DNA of 64,000 nucleotides from an uncultured Trichococcus sp. GTDB lineage: Bacteria > Bacillota > Bacilli > Lactobacillales > Aerococcaceae. Positions 21,998 to 33,949 of this stretch are shown here, one piece after another. The position numbers and the translations under genes are program-made. Location of the stretch: the NCBI RefSeq assembly GCF_963663645.1, contig NZ_OY760503.1:1059501-1123500 (forward strand). Direction: 5' to 3'. Numbering within the stretch: position 1 is the stretch's first letter; every line of letters starts with the position of its first letter. Below the pieces are notes generated by a model that saw only the letters and a program-made list of their open reading frames with translations, was not told the DNA's origin and made no database searches.

Positions 21998-22080
21998 AGG
22001 GAATCAGAATATGGCAGCCCGCTTTCAGGGGTCGGCGAATGAAGTCCGACAGCTGCAACGAATATACCAGGATCCCTGTA
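21995..22080 (+). ncRNA. Structured 5' leader, three-way-junction-like, before the DgaE-type gene
   Basis: P1: TACAGGGA (21995-22002) pairs perfectly with TCCCTGTA (22073-22080). P2: GCAGC (22014-22018) with GCTGC (22052-22056). Inside P2, CCC/GGG forms a small hairpin (22018-22030) and GTCGG (22031-22035) pairs with CCGAC (22046-22050). The element ends 5 nt before the GGGAGGAC ribosome site. The P1 3' strand TCCC could instead pair with GGGA of that site (22085-22088), an off state. I do not recognise a known riboswitch class. The pairing was read by eye. Confidence 0.5.
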
Positions 22081-22099
22081 ATTATGGGAGGACAATGCT

Positions 22100-23197
22100 A
22101 TGACGGTCAGTTATGAGAAGTTTGATTTGAAGGAAGTCATCAATGCTTCCGGTCGGATGACGATTTTAGGTGTCTCGAAAGTATCAAAAGCTGTTCTGGC
22201 TGCCCAACAATATGGGGGAGAACACTTTTTTGAGATGGAAGATTTGTCGGTGAAAATCGGCGCTTATTTGGCTGATCTGCTCAAGGCAGAAGACGCCCAA
22301 GTTGTGTCTTCAGCTTCGGCGGGCATCGCCCAATCCGTGGCAGGAGTCATCGGCAAAGGCAGTTTATTTCATGCCTACCATCCTTATGCAGAAACAATCA
22401 CGCAACGGGAAATCATTTTGCCCAAAGGCCATAATGTGGATTACGGTACGCCGGTTGAAGTCATGATTCAGCAAGGAGGCGGCAAAGTCATTGAAGCGGG
22501 ATACGCAAACATGTGCACCCCGGAACACGTTGAAATGCTGATTACCGAGGATACGGCGGCCCTCCTTTATGTTAAAAGTCATCACACCGTGCAAAAGAGC
22601 ATGCTGACGGTGCAAGAAATGGTGACCGTAGCCCGAAAATACGACTTGCCGGTGATCGTCGACGCCGCAGCGGAAGAAGATTTGTTCGGTTATTATGCAG
22701 CGGGGGCGGACTTGGTGATCTATTCAGGAGCCAAAGCGATTGAAGGCCCGAGTGCCGGACTGGTTGTCGGGAAAAAAAGCGCAATCGAGTGGGTGCGACT
22801 CCAAGGCAAGGGGATTGGCAGGGCCATGAAGATCGGCAAAGACAATATTCTGGGGTTTGCCCAAGCCGTGGAAGATTATCTGGCTAATGGCAGCGAAAGC
22901 GGCGAATCGATGAAGGCGCGTCTAGTGCCCTTTATCGAAGCGGTCAATCAAATACCCGCTTTACAAGCTACGGTTGTGCAAGACAGCGCCGGCCGGGAGA
23001 TCTATCGGGGCAGTGTCAAAGTGACTGGGACAATCAGCGCCAAAGAAGTCATCCGGCAGTTGAAAACGCAAAATCCGGCGATCTACACGCGCGAATACCA
23101 AGCCAATAACGGCATCATTGAATTTGATGTCCGTTCCGTTGACCAGACCGAAATGGCGAAAATTGTCCAGCGATTGCGGGAAATTTTGGGGGAATGA
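22100..23197 (+). CDS. DgaE/SelA-like PLP-dependent ammonia lyase family protein
   Basis: 365 aa. The fold-type I PLP family of D-glucosaminate-6-phosphate ammonia lyase (DgaE), related to SelA: VINASGRMTILGVSKVSKAVL at the N-terminus, VVSSASAGIAQSVAGVIGKG, VDAAAEED, and the PLP-lysine segment YSGAKAIEGPSAGLVVGKK (K about residue 214). DgaE normally sits with an aldolase (DgaF) and a mannose-family PTS; none is next to it here, so the substrate is uncertain. GGGAGGAC precedes the ATG. It has its own promoter, operator and structured leader, and is flanked by repeat arrays F and G. Confidence 0.85.
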   Translation: MTVSYEKFDLKEVINASGRMTILGVSKVSKAVLAAQQYGGEHFFEMEDLSVKIGAYLADLLKAEDAQVVSSASAGIAQSVAGVIGKGSLFHAYHPYAETITQREIILPKGHNVDYGTPVEVMIQQGGGKVIEAGYANMCTPEHVEMLITEDTAALLYVKSHHTVQKSMLTVQEMVTVARKYDLPVIVDAAAEEDLFGYYAAGADLVIYSGAKAIEGPSAGLVVGKKSAIEWVRLQGKGIGRAMKIGKDNILGFAQAVEDYLANGSESGESMKARLVPFIEAVNQIPALQATVVQDSAGREIYRGSVKVTGTISAKEVIRQLKTQNPAIYTREYQANNGIIEFDVRSVDQTEMAKIVQRLREILGE

Positions 23198-23263
23198 CAG
23201 AAGGTATTCCCGTTACCTATCATCAAAAAAGCGAAGACAATGTATGTCGAAGAACCAAAAAAA

Positions 23264-23319
23264 CAAAACAAACAGCGAATGGACAGCCGATTTTAGGCGG
23301 TCCATTCGCTGTTTGTTTT
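23264..23319. terminator. Strong bidirectional terminator after the DgaE-type gene
   Basis: Stem of about 20 bp, AAACAGCGAATGGAC / GTCCATTCGCTGTTT at its core, with A run before and T run after. It separates this gene from the convergent GH13 operon. Confidence 0.9.
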
Positions 23320-23338
23320 AGCGGTATTCGCTCATTCT

Positions 23339-23497
23339 CCTCCGGCGAACGGAGGCTTCGCCGGAGGACGGCCCACATTTAAAATCTGTGCTCCGATGAG
23401 CATCGGCTCGCAGGAGAAGAGCCCGCAAGATACCGCTGTCCTCCGGCCGGCAGCAGCCTCACCGGAGGAACACATCAATCCAACCGCTCAACTCCGG
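23339..23497. repeat. Palindrome array G (four units, last truncated, 50-51 bp period)
   Basis: Units start at 23339, 23390, 23440 and 23490. Arms: CCTCCGG / TTCGCCGGAGG, CTCCGATGA / TCGCAGGAG, CCTCCGG / CCGGAGG. The fourth left arm (ACTCCGG) ends at the stop codon of the minus-strand GH13 gene, with no right arm. Units 1-2 and their spacers are nearly identical to array F. Confidence 0.85.
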
Positions 23498-26832
<3,335 letters not shown>

Positions 26833-28596
26833 TCATTCCTTCATCAACACAAAACCTTTGCGCTCCAATTCGACCGTTCCGTCCGACACGTCCGCCAGAT
26901 TCCCGAACAAGGCATTCCCAATCAGTTCGACCCGTGCCGAGCGTTCACCGGTATTGAAGGCGCCGCGGATGACCTCGCCGCCCAGCATGCGCTCAAAAAT
27001 GATCACGCCGGATTCCTCGGATACTTGCCGCCAATAAACGGTGCCTTCCGAAAGAATTTTTTGCTGTTCCTTGCGGATACCGTTCAGTTCTTTCACGAAT
27101 CGGTGCAGATCGCGGTCCTGTTTTTCTTCTTCCCAGACCATGCATTTGCGGCAATCCGGGTCCATCCCGCCGGTCAAGCCGATTTCATCCCCGTAGTACA
27201 GGCAAGGCACGCCAGGCTGGATATAAGTAAAGGCCATCGCTTGTTTCATGATGTCTTTGTCCTCGTTGGCTTCGGTCAACAGGCGCGGCGTATCGTGGGA
27301 ATCCAGGATATTGAACTGCATTTGGTTCGTCTGGTCGCGATAGAGCATCAGTTGGTTGTTCATTTCCGAAACCATTTTACTCAATGATAATTCATTCTTC
27401 ACGAAATAGCCCATGATCGCATCAGTGAAGGCGTAGTTCATGACCGCATGGAATTCGTCGCCCTGCAGCCAGTTTTGGGAAGAGTGCCAAATTTCGCCGA
27501 GAATGTAGAAATCTTTTTTGGCCTCATCGCAGATGACCCGGAATTTTTTCCAGAAAGCGTGGTCGACTTCGTTCGCGACATCCAAACGCCAAGCGTCGAT
27601 ATCGAAGGCTTCGATCCAATAACGGGCGATATTCAGCAGATAATCCTGCACTTCCGGATTGGCCGTGTTCAGCTTCGGCATATGCGGGTTGGCGGCAAAG
27701 ACATCGTAGGTGATATCATAAGCATCCTCAAAATTTTCGCCGCGCTTGTAGGAAGCGGGGAACTCATTGATGTGGAACCAGTCGACATATTGCGAATCTT
27801 CACCATTTTCAAGCACGTCCTGCCATTGCGGGGAAGAATCGCCGATATGGTTGAAGACGGCATCCAGCATGACTTTCATGCCGCGTCTGTGGCATTCGTC
27901 CACGAGTTTTTTGAAAGTTTCGGCATCCCCGAAGGCCGGGTCGATCTTCAGGTAATCGATCGTATCGTACTTATGGTTGGAAGAAGCTTCAAAGATCGGG
28001 CAGAAGTAAATCCCGTTGATTCCGAGGTCCTCCAAGTAGTCAAGCTTGTCGATGACCCCCTGCAGGTCGCCGCCGAAGAAGTTCTGTCTGGTCGGGTCTT
28101 CCGATCCCCAGGCCAGCGTGCCTTCCGGATCGTTGCTCGGATCCCCATTGGCGAAACGTTCCGGGAAGATCTGATACCAAACGGTTTTTTTGACCCATTC
28201 CGGTGTTTTGTAGCGGTCAACTTCATGGAAGAAGGGCATCCGGAAGTAATTATTCGGCATCCGCAAATAGTCTTCTTCCAATGGGTAAACACCGTGATCG
28301 CCATAGAAGACGGAGATTCCGTCATGGCCCGTTAAGGCGAACGCATAGGACAATCGTTTTAACGGTGCGTTCACTTGCACGAACCAGTAATCATACAGAT
28401 CGGTGGAAAGTGTTTTGATCATCTGAAGCGGTTTGCGGAACCACTCCTCTTTGTCCAAAAAATAAGGGTCCCCGTAAAGCAGACCCATCTCCCTTACGTC
28501 TCCGCGTGCGGTGCGCAGACGGACGTGCATCGTTTCATGGTCATACAGATAGGCAAACTCGCTTTCGGGGCGATGGTAAAGCGCTGAAGTGTTCAT
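26833..28596 (-). CDS. GH13 neopullulanase / cyclomaltodextrinase / maltogenic amylase
   Basis: 587 aa. The first 120 residues form the CBM34-like N-terminal domain found in this subfamily (YHRPESEFAYLYDHETMHVRLRTA). The catalytic barrel has WVKKTVWYQIFPERFANG, DAVFNHIGDSS, nucleophile Asp in AWRLDVANEVDH, acid/base Glu in ILGEIWHSS and LDSHDTPRLL. No signal peptide is present, so it trims imported maltodextrin or cyclodextrin. AAGGAG lies upstream of the ATG. First gene of the operon, divergent from malE. Confidence 0.93.
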   Translation of the reverse strand: MNTSALYHRPESEFAYLYDHETMHVRLRTARGDVREMGLLYGDPYFLDKEEWFRKPLQMIKTLSTDLYDYWFVQVNAPLKRLSYAFALTGHDGISVFYGDHGVYPLEEDYLRMPNNYFRMPFFHEVDRYKTPEWVKKTVWYQIFPERFANGDPSNDPEGTLAWGSEDPTRQNFFGGDLQGVIDKLDYLEDLGINGIYFCPIFEASSNHKYDTIDYLKIDPAFGDAETFKKLVDECHRRGMKVMLDAVFNHIGDSSPQWQDVLENGEDSQYVDWFHINEFPASYKRGENFEDAYDITYDVFAANPHMPKLNTANPEVQDYLLNIARYWIEAFDIDAWRLDVANEVDHAFWKKFRVICDEAKKDFYILGEIWHSSQNWLQGDEFHAVMNYAFTDAIMGYFVKNELSLSKMVSEMNNQLMLYRDQTNQMQFNILDSHDTPRLLTEANEDKDIMKQAMAFTYIQPGVPCLYYGDEIGLTGGMDPDCRKCMVWEEEKQDRDLHRFVKELNGIRKEQQKILSEGTVYWRQVSEESGVIIFERMLGGEVIRGAFNTGERSARVELIGNALFGNLADVSDGTVELERKGFVLMKE

Positions 28597-28633
28597 AGTA
28601 GTATCGGCTCCTTTTCACTCTTTGTTTTCCCAC

Positions 28634-28686
28634 ATTGTGGCACATTGCATAATCGGTTGCAAGAACTTTTAGCAATCGGTTGCATT
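28634..28686 (-). promoter_or_regulatory. Promoter of the GH13 operon with two MalR-type operators
   Basis: On the minus strand TTGCAA (28657-28662) and CACAAT (28634-28639) are 17 nt apart. A LacI-family half-palindrome motif, GCATAATCGGTTGCA (28647-28661), fills the spacer. A second copy, GCAATCGGTTGCA (28672-28684), lies just upstream of the -35. The same motif is in the malE promoter. No LacI-family gene is in the window; MalR is inferred. Confidence 0.6.
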
Positions 28687-28823
28687 TTATTTTTGGGATG
28701 GAGAATCATGGCCAGTTGCTGTCGCATTGTTTAAAATCCTTGATATACATATGTAATTAAGCTTTTCGCAAGCGATCTGACTCATCAAAAAATAAACCGT
28801 TTTCTTTTTATGAGAAATAACGC

Positions 28824-28852
28824 TTGACTATTAAAGCAATCGGTTGCATAAT
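28824..28852 (+). promoter_or_regulatory. malE promoter with embedded MalR-type operator
   Basis: TTGACT (28824-28829) and CATAAT (28847-28852) are 17 nt apart, and GCAATCGGTTGCA (28836-28848) occupies the spacer. This mirrors the GH13 operon promoter on the other strand, so both are likely co-repressed. Confidence 0.7.
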
Positions 28853-28892
28853 CAAGCATGTAATCGAAACTCATTTCAAGGGGGACAAGCAA

Positions 28893-30158
28893 GTGAAAAC
28901 GAATTGGAAAAAATATTTTGGAAGCGGTTTAATTTTAGGGGCGTCCGCAATGGTCTTAGCGGCATGCGGTGGCACAGCTGATACAAGCGACACTGGCTCG
29001 GCTGAGAACACATCCGGGGAAGTCGTCGTTGAAGGCGACATCAAATTGTGGGTGGACACGGACCACGTGGAAGTCTTCAAAGGAATCGTGGCTGACTTCG
29101 AAAAAGAATTCCCTGAAGTTACGGTTGAAGTGGCAGCAGGAAGCTCAGCGGATGCAAAAAAAGATGTCTCTAAAGATCCAAAAGCAGCTGCCGATGTTTT
29201 CATGATGCCGCATGACCAGGTCGGTCAAATGGCTGAAGCGGGTCTGTTGTACCCGAATACAAAATACGCAGATGAAGTAAAAGCAAACAACGTGGAATCG
29301 GCTGTCGAAGGCGTAACCTGGAACGATGAGCTTTACGGCTACCCATACGGCGTTGAATCGCAAGTTCTCTACTATAACAAAGCGAAACTGACTGAAGATG
29401 ATGTGAAGAGCTGGACGACATTGTCTGAAAAAGGCAAAATCGGCACAAACTTTGCTGAAGCAGGAGCCAACTATATCTTCGGACCGCTGTTCATGAGTAA
29501 CGGTCTGTACTTGTACGGTGAAACCGGCGAAGATCCAAGCGGAACTAACTTTAATGACGAAAAAGGTGCTGAAGTCCTTGCATGGATCGCAGCTCAAAAG
29601 AACAATCCAGGCGTGATCCAATCCGGAGCTGAAGCCTTAGCCAACTTGGAAGCGGGCGTTTCGGATGCATTCCTTTCCGGACCTTGGTCGAAAAATGACG
29701 TCATCAAAGCCTTGGGCGAAAATATGGGCGTTGCAGCTTACCCGACAGTCGATTTCGGCAGCGGCGAAGTTCAGATGAAAGCTTTCTTGGGAGTCAAATT
29801 ATTTGCGGTAAACCAACAGACAGATGCTCCTTTAGCATCCATGGCATTGGCGAACTACCTGTCCAACGAAACTTCCCAAATGACTGAATTCCAGGAAATG
29901 GGCGTCATCCCATCTAACAAAGTCGTTCAGGCAAATGCGGAAGTGCAAGAAGATGTCGTGGCGAAAGCGGTCATGGAAATGTCCCAATCCACTCATTCAG
30001 TCGTCATGCCTAAAGTTCCGGAAATCGTTTCATTCTGGCCAGCAATGGATGCCATCATCAATGATGCATACAAAGGCAACATCACCGAAGATGAGTACAT
30101 GGAAAAACTGGACAAATTGGCCAGCGACACATCCAAAGTAACAGAAGAAAAAGAATAA
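28893..30158 (+). CDS. malE: Maltodextrin ABC transporter substrate-binding lipoprotein
   Basis: 421 aa from GTG 28893, chosen because GGGGGA lies 8 nt upstream and a lipoprotein signal begins there (KTNWKKYFGSGLILGASAMVLAAC). It is a type-1 extracellular solute-binding protein: IKLWVDTDHVEVFKGIVADFEKEFP, DVFMMPHDQVGQMAEAGLL, LYGYPYGVESQVLYYNK, SGPWSKNDVIKALGENMG. It binds maltodextrins outside the membrane. First gene of malEFG with its own operator-containing promoter. Confidence 0.93.
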   Translation: MKTNWKKYFGSGLILGASAMVLAACGGTADTSDTGSAENTSGEVVVEGDIKLWVDTDHVEVFKGIVADFEKEFPEVTVEVAAGSSADAKKDVSKDPKAAADVFMMPHDQVGQMAEAGLLYPNTKYADEVKANNVESAVEGVTWNDELYGYPYGVESQVLYYNKAKLTEDDVKSWTTLSEKGKIGTNFAEAGANYIFGPLFMSNGLYLYGETGEDPSGTNFNDEKGAEVLAWIAAQKNNPGVIQSGAEALANLEAGVSDAFLSGPWSKNDVIKALGENMGVAAYPTVDFGSGEVQMKAFLGVKLFAVNQQTDAPLASMALANYLSNETSQMTEFQEMGVIPSNKVVQANAEVQEDVVAKAVMEMSQSTHSVVMPKVPEIVSFWPAMDAIINDAYKGNITEDEYMEKLDKLASDTSKVTEEKE

Positions 30159-30172
30159 AAGAAACTAAAAAA

Positions 30173-30206
30173 GGGAGGGCGAAAGATCACGCATCTTTCG
30201 TCCCTC
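30173..30206 (+). terminator. Intercistronic hairpin malE-malF
   Basis: Stem GGGAGGGCGAAAGAT / ATCTTTCGTCCCTC with a 5-nt loop, followed by TTATTT. It is placed to reduce transcription into malF and to protect malE mRNA, which gives excess binding protein. Confidence 0.75.
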
Positions 30207-30238
30207 TTATTTAAATGATGAAAGTGAGTGGGGAAGCC

Positions 30239-31588
30239 ATGTTCAAGAAAAAAAGTTACGGCCAGCAGATGACCTTTCGGGAGTTGTTCAAAGAAGGGGA
30301 TGTCGCAACAAAACTTTCCTTTGTTGTCATGGGAGCTGCCAATCTTGCCAATAAACAATACTTAAAGGGTTTGATTTTCCTGTTTTCGCAGATCGCCTTC
30401 TTCTATTGGCTGATCCGCAACGGACTGCGGGCGCTGGCCATGTTGGCGACGTTGGGTACTCAGGGGCAAGGGCTCGTTTTTGATGAACGCTTGGGGATTG
30501 AAGTGCTGCAAGAGGGCGACAACTCGATGTTACTGCTATTATTCGGCATCGCTGCCATTGTAATTTGTTTGCTCCTTGTGGGTTTGTACATCATCAATCT
30601 GAAAAGCGCGCGGCATATCCATGGATTGAAGCAAGCGGGCAAAAAGATTCCGAGCACGATGGATGATTTGGCGAGTCTGCTGAACGAACGGTTCTACCTT
30701 ACCCTGATGACGATTCCGTTGTTGGGCGTACTGCTGTTCACGGTCCTGCCGTTGCTTTACATGATCTCGATCGCCTTCACGAACTATGATCATACGCACT
30801 TGCCGCCGAAAAACCTCTTTACCTGGGTCGGCTTGGTGAACTTCGGTAACGTCATTTCCGGAAATATGGCAGATACCTTCTTCCCGGTCTTGGGCTGGAC
30901 GCTGATCTGGGCGACGCTGGCGACGGTCACTTGCTTTTTCTTCGGCATCCTGCTGGCACTTTTGATCAACACCAAAGGCTTGAAATTCAAAGGCGTTTGG
31001 CGCACGATTTTCGTCATCACGATGGCAGTGCCGCAGTTCATCTCGCTGTTGGTGATGCGCAATCTGTTGAATGGCGCGGGTCCCATCAACGCAACGCTGC
31101 TGAGCCTGGGCCTGATCGATTCCGCCATCCCGTTTTTGACGGATCCGATTTGGGCAAAAATTACGGTCATCGTCGTCAATATGTGGATCGGTATTCCGGC
31201 AACGATGCTGGTTTCGACGGGGATCATCCAAAACCTGCCGACTGATCAGATCGAGGCGGCCAGGATCGACGGCGCCAACAAGCTGCAGATCTTCAGGAAC
31301 ATCACTTTCCCGCAAATTTTGTTCGTCATGATGCCAGCGCTGATCCAACAATTCATCGGCAACATCAACAACTTCAACGTCATTTTCCTTTTGACCGGCG
31401 GCGGCCCATCGAATTCCGACTTCTACGGAGCGGGTTCGACGGATTTGCTGGTTACGTGGCTGTACAACTTGACCGTCAACACGATGGACTACAATTTGGC
31501 ATCCGTCATCGGCATCCTGATCTTCATCCTGTCCGCAGCTTTCAGTCTGCTGGCTTACACAAGAACGAATTCATTCAAGGAGGGCTAA
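30239..31588 (+). CDS. malF: Maltodextrin ABC transporter permease MalF
   Basis: 449 aa from ATG 30239 (GGGGA 5 nt upstream; an ATG at 30215 is in frame). The long N-terminal part with two extra hydrophobic segments (about residues 30-125) is usual for Gram-positive MalF. The transport domain has LPLLYMISIAFTNYD and the coupling-helix EAARIDGANKLQIFRNITFPQI. It pairs with MalG. No malK is present, so a shared ATPase (MsmK-like) encoded elsewhere is likely. Confidence 0.92.
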   Translation: MFKKKSYGQQMTFRELFKEGDVATKLSFVVMGAANLANKQYLKGLIFLFSQIAFFYWLIRNGLRALAMLATLGTQGQGLVFDERLGIEVLQEGDNSMLLLLFGIAAIVICLLLVGLYIINLKSARHIHGLKQAGKKIPSTMDDLASLLNERFYLTLMTIPLLGVLLFTVLPLLYMISIAFTNYDHTHLPPKNLFTWVGLVNFGNVISGNMADTFFPVLGWTLIWATLATVTCFFFGILLALLINTKGLKFKGVWRTIFVITMAVPQFISLLVMRNLLNGAGPINATLLSLGLIDSAIPFLTDPIWAKITVIVVNMWIGIPATMLVSTGIIQNLPTDQIEAARIDGANKLQIFRNITFPQILFVMMPALIQQFIGNINNFNVIFLLTGGGPSNSDFYGAGSTDLLVTWLYNLTVNTMDYNLASVIGILIFILSAAFSLLAYTRTNSFKEG

Positions 31589-31592
31589 AAAC

Positions 31593-32465
31593 ATGGCAAA
31601 AGTAAAGAAAACAACAGGATACAAAGCGCAGCGGCGGTATTCGCTGGCTGCAGTCTACGCCATCCTGGCTGTCCTGTCGGTCGTTTGGCTATTCCCGATT
31701 GTATGGATCGTTTTGACCAGCTTCCGGGCAGAGGGCGGGGCGTTCGTTCCGTACATCATTCCAAAATCATTCACGTTGGAAAACTACAGGATCCTGCTGC
31801 AGAACACAACCGGAAATTACCCATTTGTGCGCTGGTTCCTGAACACGCTGTTCGTTTCCGTGGTCAGCTGCATCCTGTCGACCTTCATCACGATCGCAAT
31901 GGCGTACGCCCTGTCGCGCCTGCGCTTCAAGATGCGGAAACCGTTCCTGAAAGTCGCGTTGGTCCTGAACATGTTCCCCGGATTCATGAGCATGATCGCC
32001 GTGTACTACATCCTGAAAGCCCTGAACCTGACGGAAAGCCTGCTTGCTTTGATTCTGGTCTATTCCGCGGGCTCCGCGCTGGGCTTCTACATCGCCAAAG
32101 GATTCTTCGATACGATCCCGATGGCGCTGGACGAATCGGCCATGATCGACGGCGCAAACAAGTGGGAAATCTTCACGAAAATCACGCTGCCGCTGTCCAA
32201 ACCGATCATCGTGTACACGTCTTTGCTGGCCTTCATGGGGCCGTGGATGGACTTCATCTTCGCGAAAATCATCATGGGCGACAACATCCCGAACTACACG
32301 ATCGCGATCGGGCTGTTCACGATGATGACCCGCACAACCGCGAACTCGCTGTTCATGGCGTTCACCGCAGGTTGCGTACTGATCGCCATCCCGATCACGA
32401 TCCTATTCATCTTCATGCAACGCTTCTATGTGGAAGGCGTGACTTCCGGATCAGTCAAAGGATAA
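31593..32465 (+). CDS. malG: Maltodextrin ABC transporter permease MalG
   Basis: 290 aa, six predicted membrane segments. The coupling motif DESAMIDGANKWEIFTKITLPLSKP matches the EAA loop. It starts 4 nt after malF with AAGGAGG inside the malF end, so they are coupled. The C-terminus FMQRFYVEGVTSGSVKG is typical for MalG. Last gene of the operon. Confidence 0.94.
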   Translation: MAKVKKTTGYKAQRRYSLAAVYAILAVLSVVWLFPIVWIVLTSFRAEGGAFVPYIIPKSFTLENYRILLQNTTGNYPFVRWFLNTLFVSVVSCILSTFITIAMAYALSRLRFKMRKPFLKVALVLNMFPGFMSMIAVYYILKALNLTESLLALILVYSAGSALGFYIAKGFFDTIPMALDESAMIDGANKWEIFTKITLPLSKPIIVYTSLLAFMGPWMDFIFAKIIMGDNIPNYTIAIGLFTMMTRTTANSLFMAFTAGCVLIAIPITILFIFMQRFYVEGVTSGSVKG

Positions 32466-32477
32466 AAATGGATAGTG

Positions 32478-32525
32478 AAAAAGCCCAAAAGGCGCTCTTG
32501 CCGGAGCGCCTTTTGGGCTTTTCTG
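32478..32525. terminator. Terminator after malG
   Basis: Very strong stem AAAAGCCCAAAAGGCGCTC / GGAGCGCCTTTTGGGCTTTT with a 5-nt loop. Confidence 0.92.
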
Positions 32526-32566
32526 CGTTTTTTTGTGGGGTTGGGTTGGGCGATTTTGTCGCGGAA

Positions 32567-32726
32567 ACATGGATAATGCTTGGTTATCCATGTTAAGGGC
32601 AGGGTTCGGCCTAGAAAAGATGGATACTTCGGAGTTATTCATGCATTCGGCCGGGATTCGGCTCAAAAAGATGAATACTTTGGATTTATTCATGTTTAGC
32701 GGCTGTTAATGGATAGTCGTCCATTT
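32567..32726. repeat. Palindrome array B (three to four units, 51-52 bp period)
   Basis: Units start near 32567, 32619 and 32670, with a shortened fourth near 32708. Arms: ACATGGATAA / TTATCCATGT (perfect 10 bp, 7-nt loop), ATGGATAC / GTTATTCAT, ATGAATA / TATTCAT, AATGGA / TCCATT. The spacers share TTCGGC and AAAAG blocks. It follows the malG terminator. Same design as the other arrays but with a different palindrome. Confidence 0.8.
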
Positions 32727-33077
32727 TTGAAACTGGAAATGTCTTAGAACCCTTTATTTTCACACCCATTTTAAAGCGAAGAGGGGTTCTAATGTTAGGC
32801 TGAGAGGAATATAAGACGTCTTTCTGCACAATGAATAGACGTCGCGCTGATCGCTCTTGATGAAGCCCTTTCGAGAAGAGTAAAATAGAGAAGAAGGACA
32901 TTCCGACTAAGACGAAAGGCAGGCGATAATATCTTTCGGGGCGAAAAAATTGTGTTTACGGATAAATTGGATACGCTGTCGCGGAAATTTGTAAAGTGGT
33001 ATCGTAATGAAGAATGGACTTTTGAGAAATTTATCCACGTAACTGTTTAAATCAAAGTAAAGCCAGGAGGACTAGCC
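32727..33077. other. Intergenic stretch with a weak coding-like fragment
   Basis: Contains TTAGAACCC / GGGGTTCTAA arms about 30 nt apart and a 32-codon frame GTG 32952 to TAA 33050 (FTDKLDTLSRKFVKWY...) open upstream to about 32889 without a clear ribosome site. Inverted 9-bp arms GGATAAATT / AATTTATCC lie within it. It may be a gene remnant or chance. I see no convincing promoter for the regulator downstream. Confidence 0.3.
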
Positions 33078-33818
33078 ATGCATTATAAAGTGATTCATCA
33101 ACTGAAGGAGCGTAATTTTGATCGGGAATACAGCGAGAGCGAATCGGCTGTATTGGATTATCTAGAGGAACATTTTCAGCAGATCCCTTCCATGACGGTC
33201 ATAAAGGTAGCGGCAGAGAGCTTTACCTCACAGGCGACAGTGAACCGCACCTGTAAATTGTTGGGGTTTGTCGGCTACAGTCAGCTGAAATATGCGATTG
33301 ACGAAGATATCAAATTGATGCATCAAAAATCATTCTCTCACGTGATGGATACGGAATACATGATTTCGAAGATTGATTTCGAGACCTCGACCGATTTAGT
33401 CAAGCATATGATCAAATCCCGAAGTAAACTTTTACTGTTCGGTTTAGGTGGATCCCACATTTCCGCGCAGTACCTGCAAAGACAGTTGCTATATTTGAGT
33501 ATCACCTCAGTCATTGTTTCCGAGACGCAGATGCTCAAACTGTTCCCGAACTATACGATCGTCATTTTATCTAGCTCCGGGGAGACCCAGCGCTGTCTGC
33601 AGTTGATCAATGAGGCACGCAAAGCCAAGATGAACATTTTATCCATCACTAAAAAGGGCTCATCGGTCATGCGGGGCAGTGATCTGACTTTCTGCCATGA
33701 TGTCCCGATCGACAAAGTGAAGAGCATTTCCCGTGAGCAACAACTCCATATGATGGTGATGGTGCATGAAATCGTCAACCAGATGCAGAGTGCTGAATTT
33801 GAAAAAATGAAAAGATGA
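33078..33818 (+). CDS. MurR/RpiR family transcriptional regulator (alpha-glucoside region)
   Basis: 246 aa. The N-terminal HTH (about residues 15-75: VIKVAAESFTSQATVNRTCKLLGFVGYSQLK) is followed by a SIS domain (LLLFGLGGSHISAQYLQRQLL, VILSSSGETQRCLQLINEARK, ILSITKKGSSVMRGSDLTF). CCAGGAGG precedes the ATG. It lies upstream of a GH4 6-phospho-alpha-glucosidase, so it probably senses a phosphorylated alpha-glucoside; this is inferred. Confidence 0.9.
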   Translation: MHYKVIHQLKERNFDREYSESESAVLDYLEEHFQQIPSMTVIKVAAESFTSQATVNRTCKLLGFVGYSQLKYAIDEDIKLMHQKSFSHVMDTEYMISKIDFETSTDLVKHMIKSRSKLLLFGLGGSHISAQYLQRQLLYLSITSVIVSETQMLKLFPNYTIVILSSSGETQRCLQLINEARKAKMNILSITKKGSSVMRGSDLTFCHDVPIDKVKSISREQQLHMMVMVHEIVNQMQSAEFEKMKR

Positions 33819-33949
33819 ACGCATAAGCCATTCTGCCGTCGATAGAGCATAGCGGTCTATTTTTGGATAATTATCGGGATTGATGAATTCTCCGGTCTCT
33901 TGAGAGCGTTATAATTTGGTTAGTCAGAAGTCGAAAGAGGAGGAGTAGC

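Noticed and set aside
22014-22056. Purine or other known three-way-junction riboswitch
   Set aside because: The layout is similar, but the conserved loop and junction bases of the purine class are absent.
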